Program-made: the position numbers and the translations under genes
Origin: Nectonema munidae
Taxonomy: Eukaryota; Nematomorpha; Nectonematoida; Nectonematidae
Direction: 5' to 3'
Assembly: GCA_030549495.1 (NCBI GenBank)
Contig: JAUIRK010000919.1
Span: 803,001 to 867,000, forward strand
Length of the DNA stretch: 64,000 nt
Shown here: positions 47,480 to 57,984 of the stretch, piece by piece
Position numbering within the stretch: position 1 is the stretch's first letter
How the letters are laid out: every line of letters starts with the position of its first letter
Notes under the pieces: generated by a model
What the model was told of the DNA's origin: nothing
Database searches by the model: none
What the model saw: only the letters and a program-made list of their open reading frames with translations

Positions 47480-48727
47480 CATCGAATTTAATAAGGTTCT
47501 TCTTCTTCTTTTATCGGATAAAATGCTCGTTCAGAAAACTTTCAATTAGGCTTCTTTGAAGAAGAACGAAATAGATTTCAGAAGTAAACTATTTGCTATG
47601 AAGAAAAAATTTATCGAATACTCTCTTTTCAAGGTTATTAAGTTTGGAATGTCCACGAAAATCGCTAATATGTATGGCTTGCCAAAAATGCACAAAATAG
47701 GTGAACCCCTCCGACCCATTGTAAATTTTAAAGGAGCATACTCGTATTTTGTTTCCAAGTTTGTAACAAATGTATTGGATAAGTCTGTCGTAAATTCAAA
47801 GAACTATGTTAAAAATACAGCTTATTTAATAGATAAAGTTAGATGGTTAAAACCAAATAAATCGAATTTCGTTAGTTTTGATGTTGAAAGTTTATTTACC
47901 AAAACTAGAAGAAAGAAATCTATAAACTATGAGTTAGAATGCTGAGGTGAAAGACATACAAATGAGTGATGAGAAAAATTATTTAGAGAGTTTATCATTG
48001 CAAATGTTTTTGTTTTTGAAATAAAAGGATTTTTCATGGATGCCCCACATTCAGTGGTATTATGCATTTTTTGTGAATTAGAGATGAGTAAAATTGAGAA
48101 GTTTTGCACTCTTTTTGGGTGCAGATACGTTGATGATATTCTCGCTAGTGACATGATACAGCAGTTTTAGATGAAGTCTAATCATATAAATCAATTTGCT
48201 ATAGATATTCATTCAGAAGAACTTCGAACACTATGTGATATATTTGTCAACTTAAATGATTATTATCCTTTAGACATTGTAAAAAAGATATGAATAAGAG
48301 AAATTGTGTAAAGATAAGCGAGTACTTCCAACTGTGTCGTACCATATAAACAGACGGTGGTTAAGAATATTAGAAAATTATTCAATTCATTCGTTTTTAA
48401 GAAATCTTTTATAAAAAAGGGGGTCCCAGATTACACCAAACCCTAAAGAGTAAAATTCAAAACTCCCATCACATAGATGAGGAGGTAGTGTATTCCCTAA
48501 ACTGTTCGGATTGGAATAAAAAGTATATAATGGTGAAACTGGATGATGCCTTTCGGAAAGAGGCAAATAGAATTTACGGGATTTCAGGCATTAAACGTGT
48601 GGCACTTCAGTTTTGGCTAATCAGGTTGTTAAAGAACGCCATGGGCTTACCTTTAAAAAGTAGATGTTGTATTAAGAAAAAGAGAATAAATACTCAGGCA
48701 TCATCACTGCCTGAAGCTTTATCTTGA
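47480..48727 (+). pseudogene. Penelope-like element, RT and GIY-YIG part
   Basis: Positions 47,556-47,945 encode KIANMYGLPKMHKIGEPLRP and FVSFDVESLFTK. These are Penelope-type reverse transcriptase motifs, in which the Y-G-L-P-K-x-H-K block is diagnostic. Further RT sequence runs to about 48,300, including GCRYVDDILA-like residues (about 48,118-48,150). At 48,488-48,560 YSLNCSDWNKKYI followed by LDDAFRKEANR matches the entry to the GIY-YIG endonuclease domain of the family, here altered. The element looks broken in several places. With 44,519-44,700 it forms one copy interrupted by a LINE. Confidence 0.7.
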
Positions 48728-48926
48728 CCCTTGCAGAGCAAACTTCATTTCACTTCCAAATTTCTTTTAATGTTTTATGAATATGAACACTTTGGTTCTT
48801 TAAATATTAACAAAAATCTTTTTGATGTTCATAAAATAATTGCACTGTTATTATCACTCGTGAAGATGAGCCTTGGCTTCTTATGAAGATGTGAGAATCG
48901 ATCAACACTCACCAAGCGCTTATCAT
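48728..48926. other. Spacer before hAT copy C
   Basis: No feature seen except the left target-site duplication CTTATCAT at 48,919-48,926. Confidence 0.6.
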
Positions 48927-50731
48927 TAGGGCGGTTAAAAGTCAATAAAGTCAACTTTTTTGATTTAACTGCACAATTATATAGATTTACGATGTAACAC
49001 AAATCTCCAGTTTTATATACTTTTTTCGTATTTTTTATGTCAATTAAAGTCAACTTTTTTATGTTGGGTCAACTTTTTTCTATATAGTCAATTTTTTTTG
49101 TTAGGTCAATTTTTGAATTTGACGATATTTGATATAATAAAACTTTAACATAATAGATACGAGCGAGAAAAAGAGAAGCAGTGAGAAAAGAGAGACAGCG
49201 AGAGAAAGAGAGATAAATGGCAACATATGTTGCATTATGCAATTTGCATTCTTTGATACAAGTTTTTAAATTGATTGTTTGTTTTTCACTCCAACTTTCA
49301 TATTTTTGTTATGCCAAAGGTTGCTTCTTCCAAAATTTCAAAGATTCTTCAAATTGTTGATCCGTTTCCTAGAGAATTTATCTTATCCTCGAACAAAGAA
49401 CTTTTTTGTATACTATTTTCAACAACTGTAAATTACGAAAAAAATCTAAAAAGCATCAAAATGCATTGAACTCTTTACCAAGTACTTAAAATATATTGAA
49501 ATATTCCGAAAAAAATGATAAAAACTTCACAAAAAAGTTAGTCAAATGTTTTTTGGAATCTAATATACCCCTACACAAGTTAGGACACTCAAGTTTAATG
49601 AACTTTTTCAAAGATTTGGGGTACACATTACCATCAATTTCAACTAGTAGGCTTATTGTCGATGAACTTGCAGATGAAAGTTTTTCTAAAATAAAATTAA
49701 ATAAAAAGGTTTTCTTAATGATGGATGAAACAGATGTGTATGGCGAATCTTTCATTAATGTTCTTATTGGCACTTTAGATGAACCAAATAAGGTGTATGC
49801 AGTGACAAAAGGTGATATTTGTTCTTGACGACTTAATTAAGCAGCTAGATATAAATAGAGAAGATTTTTGCTTATTTTTAAGCGATGCTGCCAAATATAA
49901 TATTTCTGCAGGTAAACAACTGAAGGTTCTATACCCTAATATGTTTCACGTCACATGCTTTGCCCATCTTTTACACATTTGTGCATTAAAAGTAAAGGCA
50001 CATTTTAAAGAAGTTGATGAAGTGATTGCTTCTGTTAAAGCAGCCAATCAAGAACAAGGCAAGAAAAGAAAAATTCAAATCGATCGGCTATCCTCCTCAT
50101 CCAATTGTCACAAGATGGGGAAGTTGGATAAAAGCAGCATTGTACTACTATACAAATTTAAATAAAGTAAAGGAAATAGTTGAGACTTTTGATGAAGAAG
50201 AAGGAATTTTAGTAAGAAGAGTAAAAGAAGCAGTTAATAAAGAAAGCTTAATAAAGGACTTGATTAGTATCAAAAGAAGTTATGGACAACTGATTGAGAT
50301 GATTGAAAAAATAGAAAGTTTAAATTTTTCTATTTTAAAGGCGTTTGAAATGTATGAAAATTTACATTTTGAAGAAGATGAATGTGATATAAAAACTTGT
50401 TTCGATAGAAGAATAAATTCAAACGATCTAGTTCAAATAATGAAGATGGATGAAAAAAGTGTGTCTCAATATCTATATGATCTCCTTCAAAATTGTCAAG
50501 CTACAACAGTAGCTGTAGAGGGATCTTTTTCCATGGTTAAAAAACTTATGTCCAAAGACAGAAATTTTTCGAAGGAGAACATTTTCAAGTATTTCATGTT
50601 ATATTATAACAGCAATTTTGTTAGTTCATTTCAATAAATTTTCAGGTCAACTTTTTTTTTCTAAAAGTTAATTTTTTTACATTGATTTGTCAACTTTTCA
50701 GAATTTTTTAGGTCAATTTTTGTTGCCCCTA
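48927..50731 (+). mobile_element. hAT element, CGGBP1-like family, copy C (bounded)
   Basis: 1,805 bp, flanked on both sides by CTTATCAT (48,919-48,926 and 50,732-50,739), a perfect 8-bp hAT target duplication. Left terminus TAGGGCGGTTAAAAG; right terminus, reverse-complemented, TAGGGGCAACAAAAATTG. Subterminal regions hold many direct copies of GTCAA followed by C/T-runs (48,941-49,110 and 50,645-50,720), likely transposase contact sites by analogy with other hATs. A purine-rich GAGA tract lies at 49,160-49,217. The intact duplication suggests the youngest insertion of the three related copies. It sits just downstream of the Penelope-like element. Confidence 0.92.
49311..50637 (+). pseudogene. 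hAT transposase with CGGBP1-like N-terminus (broken)
   Basis: DNA-transposase gene of copy C. The N-terminal 50 residues start MPKVASSKISKILQIV and include LFCILFSTTVNYEKN and KSIKMH. The vertebrate CGG-repeat binding protein CGGBP1 has a similar layout (M-P-K, a F-C-x-x-C finger, a final H), and it is itself a domesticated hAT piece. Here the second Cys of the finger pattern is not evident. Then come FLMMDETDVYGES (first catalytic Asp), FLSDAAKYNISAG (second Asp), FHVTCFAHLLH, HPIVTRWGSWIKAALYY and TTVAVEGSFSMVKKL (catalytic Glu) with SKDRNF. At least three frame changes or stops (near 49,467, 49,825 and 50,080) break it. Confidence 0.85.
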
Positions 50732-51057
50732 CTTATCATATTTACGTTAACGTGGTATTTTACTGATCTCGCTCTAACTTTGCTCACTAGTCTCATTTTA
50801 TCGCTCATCTAACACCACGCATAAAGTTTCTGATTTCTCGATAAAATAGAATAAAATTTGTAGGCACGAATATGGATAGGTAAAAAGTACATATGATATT
50901 TATTAATTTTTTTTTTCAAAAATCTTCACTCATTTTTTAGATTCACTTTTTTGAGATAAAATCTTACATACTATTGAAAGATTTCCCTCACATTCACAAA
51001 ATTTAGATTGGCAAAGCATTATATAATAGTTGCAAGAGATTTTCATAGTTTAGACAG
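50732..51057. other. Gene-free stretch after hAT copy C
   Basis: Begins with the right target duplication (50,732-50,739). Nothing else recognised. Confidence 0.5.
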
Positions 51058-51090
51058 GATTCCTCAACCCTGGAGCGCCCACTTTTCGGA
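51058..51090. repeat. Solo hAT-like terminus
   Basis: CAGGATTCCTCAACCCTGGA resembles the C-A-G-G-x-x-T-x-C-T-C-A-A-C-C type end of hAT elements. No partner end was found. Confidence 0.4.
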
Positions 51091-53280
51091 GAAAATTGAA
51101 TTTAGGTAGGCTATTTTGTAGTTCGGCCTTAATATTCAAATATTTTTTCAAAAAATCATTTTTTCCAAAAGTAGTAAATATTTTAATCAAAGAAAGTTTT
51201 TTCTAATCATAAATCTGAGATGAAAGATTTAATATTCTTCAGAATTAAAAGACAAATTCAAAATAGTATCCTTAGGAAATCTAAATAGGAAAATTTTGAG
51301 GAAGTGTTTATTGAACTAAAATGGAATTAAGAATTCAAATGAAACTTTAAAGGTCAAGATTTTCTCTATTTTTCATTTTATGATTTTAAAATTTTTTAGA
51401 ATCTCTTTGGGATATTTAAGAGAGATAAAAAAGCAAGCCTGGTTTATGAAATAGAAAAATAAAGTGAATGATTCTCTCAAGTCTAGTTTGTATTTTCTCA
51501 AGAATTCAATAAGCAGAAAAACTTTTAAAGTCTCTAGAAACTCAAAGAAACACGAAACAGAAACTCTAAGCACGAATCATGAGTAAGTACTGCTACTAGC
51601 TTTTTTCTACCTTTTGAACCAGCTATCTTTAGTAGGTAATTATTAAAGCTAATCACGGGTTGTGATAACTTACTTAGACTTACCCTAAGTCAATTATGGT
51701 GTGTGGCACATTACATTAATTTAGATTCAAACCTTGCAACAATTTTATGAATATAAGATGATAAAGAATAATTAATCAGAAGACATCGATTGATCTCTGT
51801 GTGTGTAAGTATGTGTGGATTATATAAGACAAAATGAATCATTTATGATCATTTCTTTTTTACTGATTGTCCTCTTCTGATTCTTTATCTCCTTATATTT
51901 ATCTTTAACTTATGAACATCTTCGTCAAATACCTTATTAATATAATTTTAAAATCAAAGCAGAAATTTTCTTGAAAATGAAGTTTTTTAATCTTGATGAA
52001 TTATGTTTCTCAAAATTAATCTTACCATATTTTAAAATTACAAACAAATAGTTTAAGTCAAATACCAATGAAACGTATACAAGTGCATAACTAGCACGTT
52101 TCTAAATTTAGTAAATTTTTAGTAAATTTATTATTAGTACAAAATATTGGTATTCTCTCATTCTCACTAAAAAAGGCACATTATGAGAAACTTCTCCCGA
52201 TTCACCTGAAATATGGTATATACCGCCGCAATGTTTGCAATGTTTAAAATTATCATTGTATTGAAGAATAACTTTTTAAAATTTCTTTTTTATTGTATCT
52301 AGTTTAGGAATTTTATTTCTATATTATTTTTATTAATTTAACCTTAGTTATTGTAAGATTTTTCATTTGGTAGGTGGAGAAATAAGACGTTTACCTTTTA
52401 GTTTTTTTGTGTAAAAATAAGGTAAAATGCAATTTCATATCATCATACCTGATCTTTTTCCAGTTGAATAATTTTTTTGTTTGCAATTTGAACTTTGTGC
52501 GTCACTTTGCAAATCCTCTTATTTTGTTTGATCGGTTTGAGAACAGAAGAAGGGAAGCAACCATACTTTCCTAGAAACTCTCCCTAAAATAGAAGCTTCA
52601 ATCAAAATCCATGAAATGAATTTTGAGATTAACAAATCTGATTAAAACTTAAATTAATTAAGGAAACAAATATATTTAGTATTGTTTGTTTTAAGCTTTC
52701 CCACAAATGTTCCAATTATAAATGAAATATTATGATTATAAAATATAATTAAATACTATGATTTAATCATTTATACTTAATTATTTTGAATAAATATAAG
52801 TATTAAATATACATATATATTATTTTAGGATATATTTAAAATTATCTTGAGGAGTGGTGAATAGGGGATTTCAAAACCAAACAGAACTGAATAATTATTA
52901 TGGGAAGGAGAAATATAATCATAATTCAATATTTTAAATAAATAGTACAATTATTACGGAAAAATATCTAAAGTTTATACAGTATTCTGACTTGAAATTT
53001 GAAGGTAAACAACAGCATAGCTGATGCGAAAAAGTATGTTGGTAATAAATCACCTTTTTATCAGTGTAGAAAATATTAAGGGGGAAGGTTCTTAAACGAA
53101 TTGTCAAAACAAAATCACTTTTCAATGACCAAATGAATTTAGTTTAAATTATTTCAGGCGAGTGTTATTAACCTTTTAAACGCCACTATAACTTTTGTTT
53201 GAGATTTCTATTTCAAAAATTAGTATCCCACTTCTAAAAAGTCCCTTATAATCATTAGAAAACAGAGGCACTTGGTTCAA
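51091..53280. other. Gene-free A+T-rich stretch
   Basis: No gene or bounded element. Frames of about 60 codons (51,373-51,573 and 52,934-53,125, minus) show no domain. Confidence 0.5.
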
Positions 53281-53282
53281 CT

Positions 53283-53985
53283 TTATGTCTTCCAAAATTC
53301 TCTATTGCTAAATTCTAGATGAGACAATGCGTTTTTACCGTTACAATTGCAGTGAAGTTTCCAGGAAGCAACCGCAGGTATATTCAAACCGTTAGAAAAC
53401 AAATTCCACCACCATTTTTGATCTATAAGGACGCAGTAATCTATCAAGTAGATCTGCTCCACCCATATTGGCGTTATATAAAGAAATACGTTTTGGAATG
53501 GGAACACATATTCTTTTTTTACTTTGAACAAAAACGCGTAGATGTTTGTAAAGGATAAGCTTCAACCCAATTCGTAAATCGCGGTAACTGCATTATCATC
53601 GTTTCATCGTACTACTAACACTACTTTCCCATCTCCAGAATAATCAAATTCTCCTCTTTTTTTTATTTTTAAAACTTTTTAAAGGTAAAAGAGGACATTT
53701 CGTTGTCCTATTATCCATTATTGTTCGGATCGATTTAAATCCTATGCTTGACAAATATAAAACAAGATCATATGATGAAAAAAATTTGTCAAAATGAAGA
53801 CTTTAATTTTCTTGTTTATTTATAACTGAAATGAAACTTTTTAACAATTTTGTTCTAAGTGGAAGATTTGTTTTATTTTTATTATCATCTATAAATTTCC
53901 ATTGAAAAAGGATATCCAATAGGACTGCATATCATGTAAATCTTGTACCCTCGGCTTTCCTCGCATAAACATTTGATTCTAGGAC
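53283..53985 (-). pseudogene. piggyBac transposase relic (PB3)
   Basis: Minus-strand C-terminal half. Positions 53,885-53,970 give RGYKIYMICSPIGYPFSMEI. Positions 53,600-53,760 give CPLLPLKSFKNKK, then RGEFDYSGDG-like and RWNDDNAVTAI-like residues in alternating frames. Positions 53,283-53,531 give WVEQIYLIDYCVLIDQ, QKWWWNLFSNGLNIPAVASW and GKNALSHLEF. The W-W-W-x-L-F block and the x-R-W-N-D segment are standard for the piggyBac core's last third. The first third is missing; at 53,978 a short inverted-repeat element begins. The last block is the best preserved part. A + strand frame over it is only its antisense. Confidence 0.8.
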
Positions 53986-54372
53986 AACTGCCCCCTGACA
54001 ACTGTCTCCCTTTTCTCAAAATTTTCCATCTTGACATTTTGTAAGTATTTCCTAAAGCACCATTTAATGTTATATATATATATATAGTGCACTTCTTACA
54101 TACTTTTATCTTTGTAACGTAAGTGTTACTTTTTTGTGAGTTAACCTGGAAAATTGGGAGATATATAGCCCACAATTTAAAATACTAGTACGTAAAATCC
54201 TTTTTCAATATGTTTGCAACTTATACAAATTTAAGTATATAATGATATCTTTTTGAAATCACGTATTTTTATTAACAATAATAAAACATTGGTTTTAATA
54301 CTTCTTATTTGTTACCATTTCTTCAAAGGTGAGGGGGAGGGGGTCAGTTGCAGGGGAAGTTGTCCTGATACC
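53978..54372. mobile_element. Short element with GGACAACTGCCCC-type ends
   Basis: About 395 bp. Left end AGGACAACTGCCCCCTGACA; right end, reverse-complemented, AGGACAACTTCCCCTGCAAC. The ends are about 80% alike over 30 bases. The left side abuts the piggyBac relic. A TA dinucleotide run lies inside (54,072-54,086). No transposase. The right end is G-rich (GGTGAGGGGGAGGGGG). The target duplication is not clear. Confidence 0.5.
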
Positions 54373-55039
54373 TAAACGTTTAGCAGGTATGATGACCATA
54401 GTAGTATCATCTCCTCATCTATACTCAAGTGATTAGAAAATACTCCATTACCAAATTTTAGAAATTGATTTGAAAATGAGCGTAAAATGGTTCTATTTTA
54501 AAGTGAAATTTTTAGTCTTAAATACACTTTCCAGGTTATTAAAAGCTTAATACCCTAATATTTGATTTTAGATTTTGACTTTAATTTAAAAGTACTTTAG
54601 AAAAACTATACGATTATTTTTGTTACATTTCATCAACTTAAAACTAAATTCTACAAACCGACTTGCATACTTGAATTTTTAAAAGTTAAAAATACTTCAA
54701 TAACTTTAAAACTCACAAGAGAAAAAATAAAAATTCAAACTACTCAATAATAGTTGCTGCTGTTTTTTAAAAGCTGTATTTTATTTTTTGACACTAAAAA
54801 AGAAGAAAAAAAAATTATTTTATCAAAAAGAAGAAATTGTTCATTATTTAAAAAAAGTTAGCTTATCGTTTCTGATTGGAACTGAAGATTGCATGAAGTC
54901 GATTAAGTTGGTTTGGAGACATTGAAAGAAGAGGAATCAAGTTGTTTGAAAAGGATTCATAAATTAGAAATGAAAAAGAGGTGGTTGAAAAGATTTGACA
55001 GAATGTACTTTTTGTTCCTTTCCTTGATCTCGGTGTTTT
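54373..55039. other. Gene-free A+T-rich stretch
   Basis: No recognised feature. Short frames near 54,863-55,161 on both strands lie over the worn 3' side of the next element. Confidence 0.45.
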
Positions 55040-56355
55040 TGACACAATGTATCATAATAAATTTTTATAGAATTATTTATCTTAGTCTGATATTTCCCCT
55101 GTTGTTTAGATCCAGTGTATTTCTTTTTTTACTGAAAACATGTACAACAAAGAAAACGTAGACTCTACAACCATGTATGTAGGAAAAGAAACTATACTTG
55201 CTTCAACTTTTTGATAAACATCAGGATGTGAGTCTTTTATTGATATGTAAGCAAAGACTCCTTCTTTTTCAACTCTATTTCTCAATTTTATATTTTCTCT
55301 CAAATCGAATAATATTTCAGATAAATTGAAATTTTCATCTTCGGGCTCATAATTTCCAAGGTCAACAAACCAACGTGGATAATTCATTTCTAGTAAATCA
55401 CTATATCTTTTTTGAATGTCCACATAAAGTCAAGATGAGCAAATATATGCACAAATGCATTCTCAATCCGGTGCAGTAGTGTTAAAGTTTTGAAAAGATA
55501 TAAACATTTGTTTCTTAAATTTTAATTTTCCTATATAACTTTTTTTTTGAGTACAAGTCATTTAATCTGATTTTCAACCTTGCAACTATAATTTGAGAGA
55601 ATCTAATGTTTTAAAATTTTCGCTCAAGTAAAATATTTTTGATCAAAATCTAGTAAGTCTTTCTAATATTTCTCTGGCTATATCAGCTTGCTTTTTAGAG
55701 TTGTTACAAGTGATTGTAGACTTGAACAAAAAATTCATTTAATTGCTCGCATAGATTTAGTAGTCTTTCAAGACTGAGTCCATTTGACAACCACCTTACT
55801 TCTGTATGAAATAATAAAGTTTTAAAACTATCATCTTGACAAAATTGAATAACACAATGTACATATGTACAACAGACTTTACTGTAGAAATAAAGCCTTT
55901 TACTTTTCCAGTCATTTCTTCTTATATCATATTCATATATAAATCTGACATAGACCCAAAGAATATCTTTATTATGAATTTTGCTTTCATCACTTTGAAT
56001 AGAAAATATTGTTTTTTTAGAAAAAATTTTTACTTTTCTTCAACAAAATTAGACATTTCGTTTGGTCTTCTTGCAACATTATCATTTGAAAGAACGCTAT
56101 CATTGCAGTTTTATAAACTTCACCATAAATTTGTGGCGCTCCAACTTTAGCAATAATTTCAGAAACTAAATAACTTGGTTTGAATGTTTTTGCTTTTGCA
56201 ATTTTTAAGCTTTTTTACAAAATCAAGCAATTTGCATGGCTGCTTCTCTACTTTAATTAAAAAATGCTCTTTATTTTTAGCAACAGATGAAGGATGCTTT
56301 GATTTTTGAGGTTGTTAAAGTTTAATTTAAGTTTTTTGTAAACTGCGCCAGACAT
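55040..56355 (-). pseudogene. hAT transposase relic (SCAND3/ZBED-type)
   Basis: A nearly full-length but broken hAT transposase on the minus strand. It may start at MSGAVYKKLKL (56,355). Blocks in order: a worn BED-finger area with KHPSSVAKNKEHF; YLVSEIIAKVGAPQIYGE-like residues (about 56,150); IQSDESKIHNKDILWVYVRF (about 55,990, first catalytic Asp); DSFKTLLFHTEVRWLSNGLS (about 55,800); and the dimerisation domain at 55,106-55,423 (RYSDLLEMNYPRWFVDLG, DENFNLSEILFDLREN, VSFPTYMVVESTFSLLY with the Glu). NRGNIRLR (about 55,065) marks the end. At least five frame changes. The small + strand frame at 55,836-56,150 is its antisense. Terminal repeats were not located. Confidence 0.85.
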
Positions 56356-57493
56356 TTTAACAATTAGTAAAAATAAAAATAAAATTTATTTTGTTTTAAA
56401 AATTTTAAATAGGAAATATTAAATAACAATCTTTTATGATAAAATATATAATAAAAAAATTATCAACAATAATTTCCGATATATAAAAAGACATAAATAT
56501 TATTTGAAGATAAAGATTTGAAAAAACCAAAGTAAAAACTTTCAAATAAATAATCCTTTAAAATAGATAAAGAAGCATTCTAAAGCACATCAAAAAATGT
56601 TTCCTTCAAAATTTAAAACAAAACTTTTTTACGTTGGAGCGACTTTCAAGGGACTTTCAACTTATTTCTAAGCTTTTTTATTTTTCACGAAATGTTCAAA
56701 TTGCTTTATATCAACTTTTTTGAATTCTTATGTATTGAAACTTAAACTAATTGTATGTAATATTTTCAAAAAAATAGAAATAAACAATCATGAATCTTTA
56801 GAAATTTTTACGGGTTGATTTTTCATAAAAAAAATCAATTTCCTAATGTTTAATTTTTCTTAAACTAATTAAATCCTTGAATTTCAAACATTATTCAAGA
56901 CAAAGAAATTGTCAAAATACTCAAATATGTTTTTTGAAAAAAATAAGCTAATAAGTTCAATATGTTGATGAGGTTTTTAATATTCATTTTTAGAGGCAAC
57001 ATATCTATACTCTAGTAAGTTAACATATATTTAACTAACTTTAAAACTAAATTGATTGGAAATGAACGTAAAAAATATAAAAAACAGCCATTTTAAAGAA
57101 CTAAAAGCAGAAAGAAAATTTAAAAACTCGTCATTTTAATCCAAAATTTGTCAGCCGATTTACCAAAAAATGTCTGCCAAAAATAATCACAATTTTTAAG
57201 AGATCATAATAAATAATCACTGAATATATTCGAATGTAATTTTACTATGTTATATATGTTTTACCACTATGTTAAATTTGTAAGTAATCGATTCGTTTTT
57301 TCAAAAGTTATTAGAGCTTTTTCTGTCAGTTTATTTTACCACGACTGTCAATTTTTTTTTAAAATTAATTTTTAATAAATGTTGTTAATATTATTTTAAA
57401 TATAAAATTTTTTTAATTTGGAAAAAATAAACACATTTTATATAATTCATATGATCGTATTTAAAATTTCGAGTATGATTCTTATTACAAAAT
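56356..57493. other. Gene-free A+T-rich stretch
   Basis: No recognised feature. The final 8 bases (TACAAAAT, 57,486-57,493) would be the left target duplication of the next element. Confidence 0.5.
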
Positions 57494-57984
57494 CAGGGCC
57501 GGTGCTAGGAATTGAGAGACCAATTAGATACCTGATAGCGGGCCTCTACTCTACATAGTAAAATTTATTGGTGTTTATATTTCATATAAAAAAACTCATA
57601 CAAATCAAAAAAAATAAGGCATTTAATTCATGGTGTAAAAAAAATTTAAAGGGCAATATTATAGTGGTCCATCAAAGACGGTAAAAAAAATTTTCAGATA
57701 ATTTTGATTAGAATCCTGCATTTGGTTTTGACACTTAAAAGATTATTTGGGCAGAAATTTGAAAGAAAAATGAGATGTTTTAAAGGTTGCACAAGTTGGT
57801 CAAAGTTTCTTGGCAATTACATAACTTTGCGTTTTTGGCATATGTCTAGACTAGATGAATACCCGAGAAAAAAAGATAGATATAAGTAGCAGCCGTTTTT
57901 GAGTTATATATTTAATAAATAGGGCGAATACCAAGTTAAATTACTCTGATTTATGTTAATGCTTATTTTAGACATATAGAGCAG

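Noticed and set aside
53319-53558. 79-codon + strand frame
   Set aside because: Antisense of the piggyBac relic PB3.
55836-56150. 104-codon + strand frame
   Set aside because: Antisense of the hAT transposase relic, which has clear family motifs on the minus strand.
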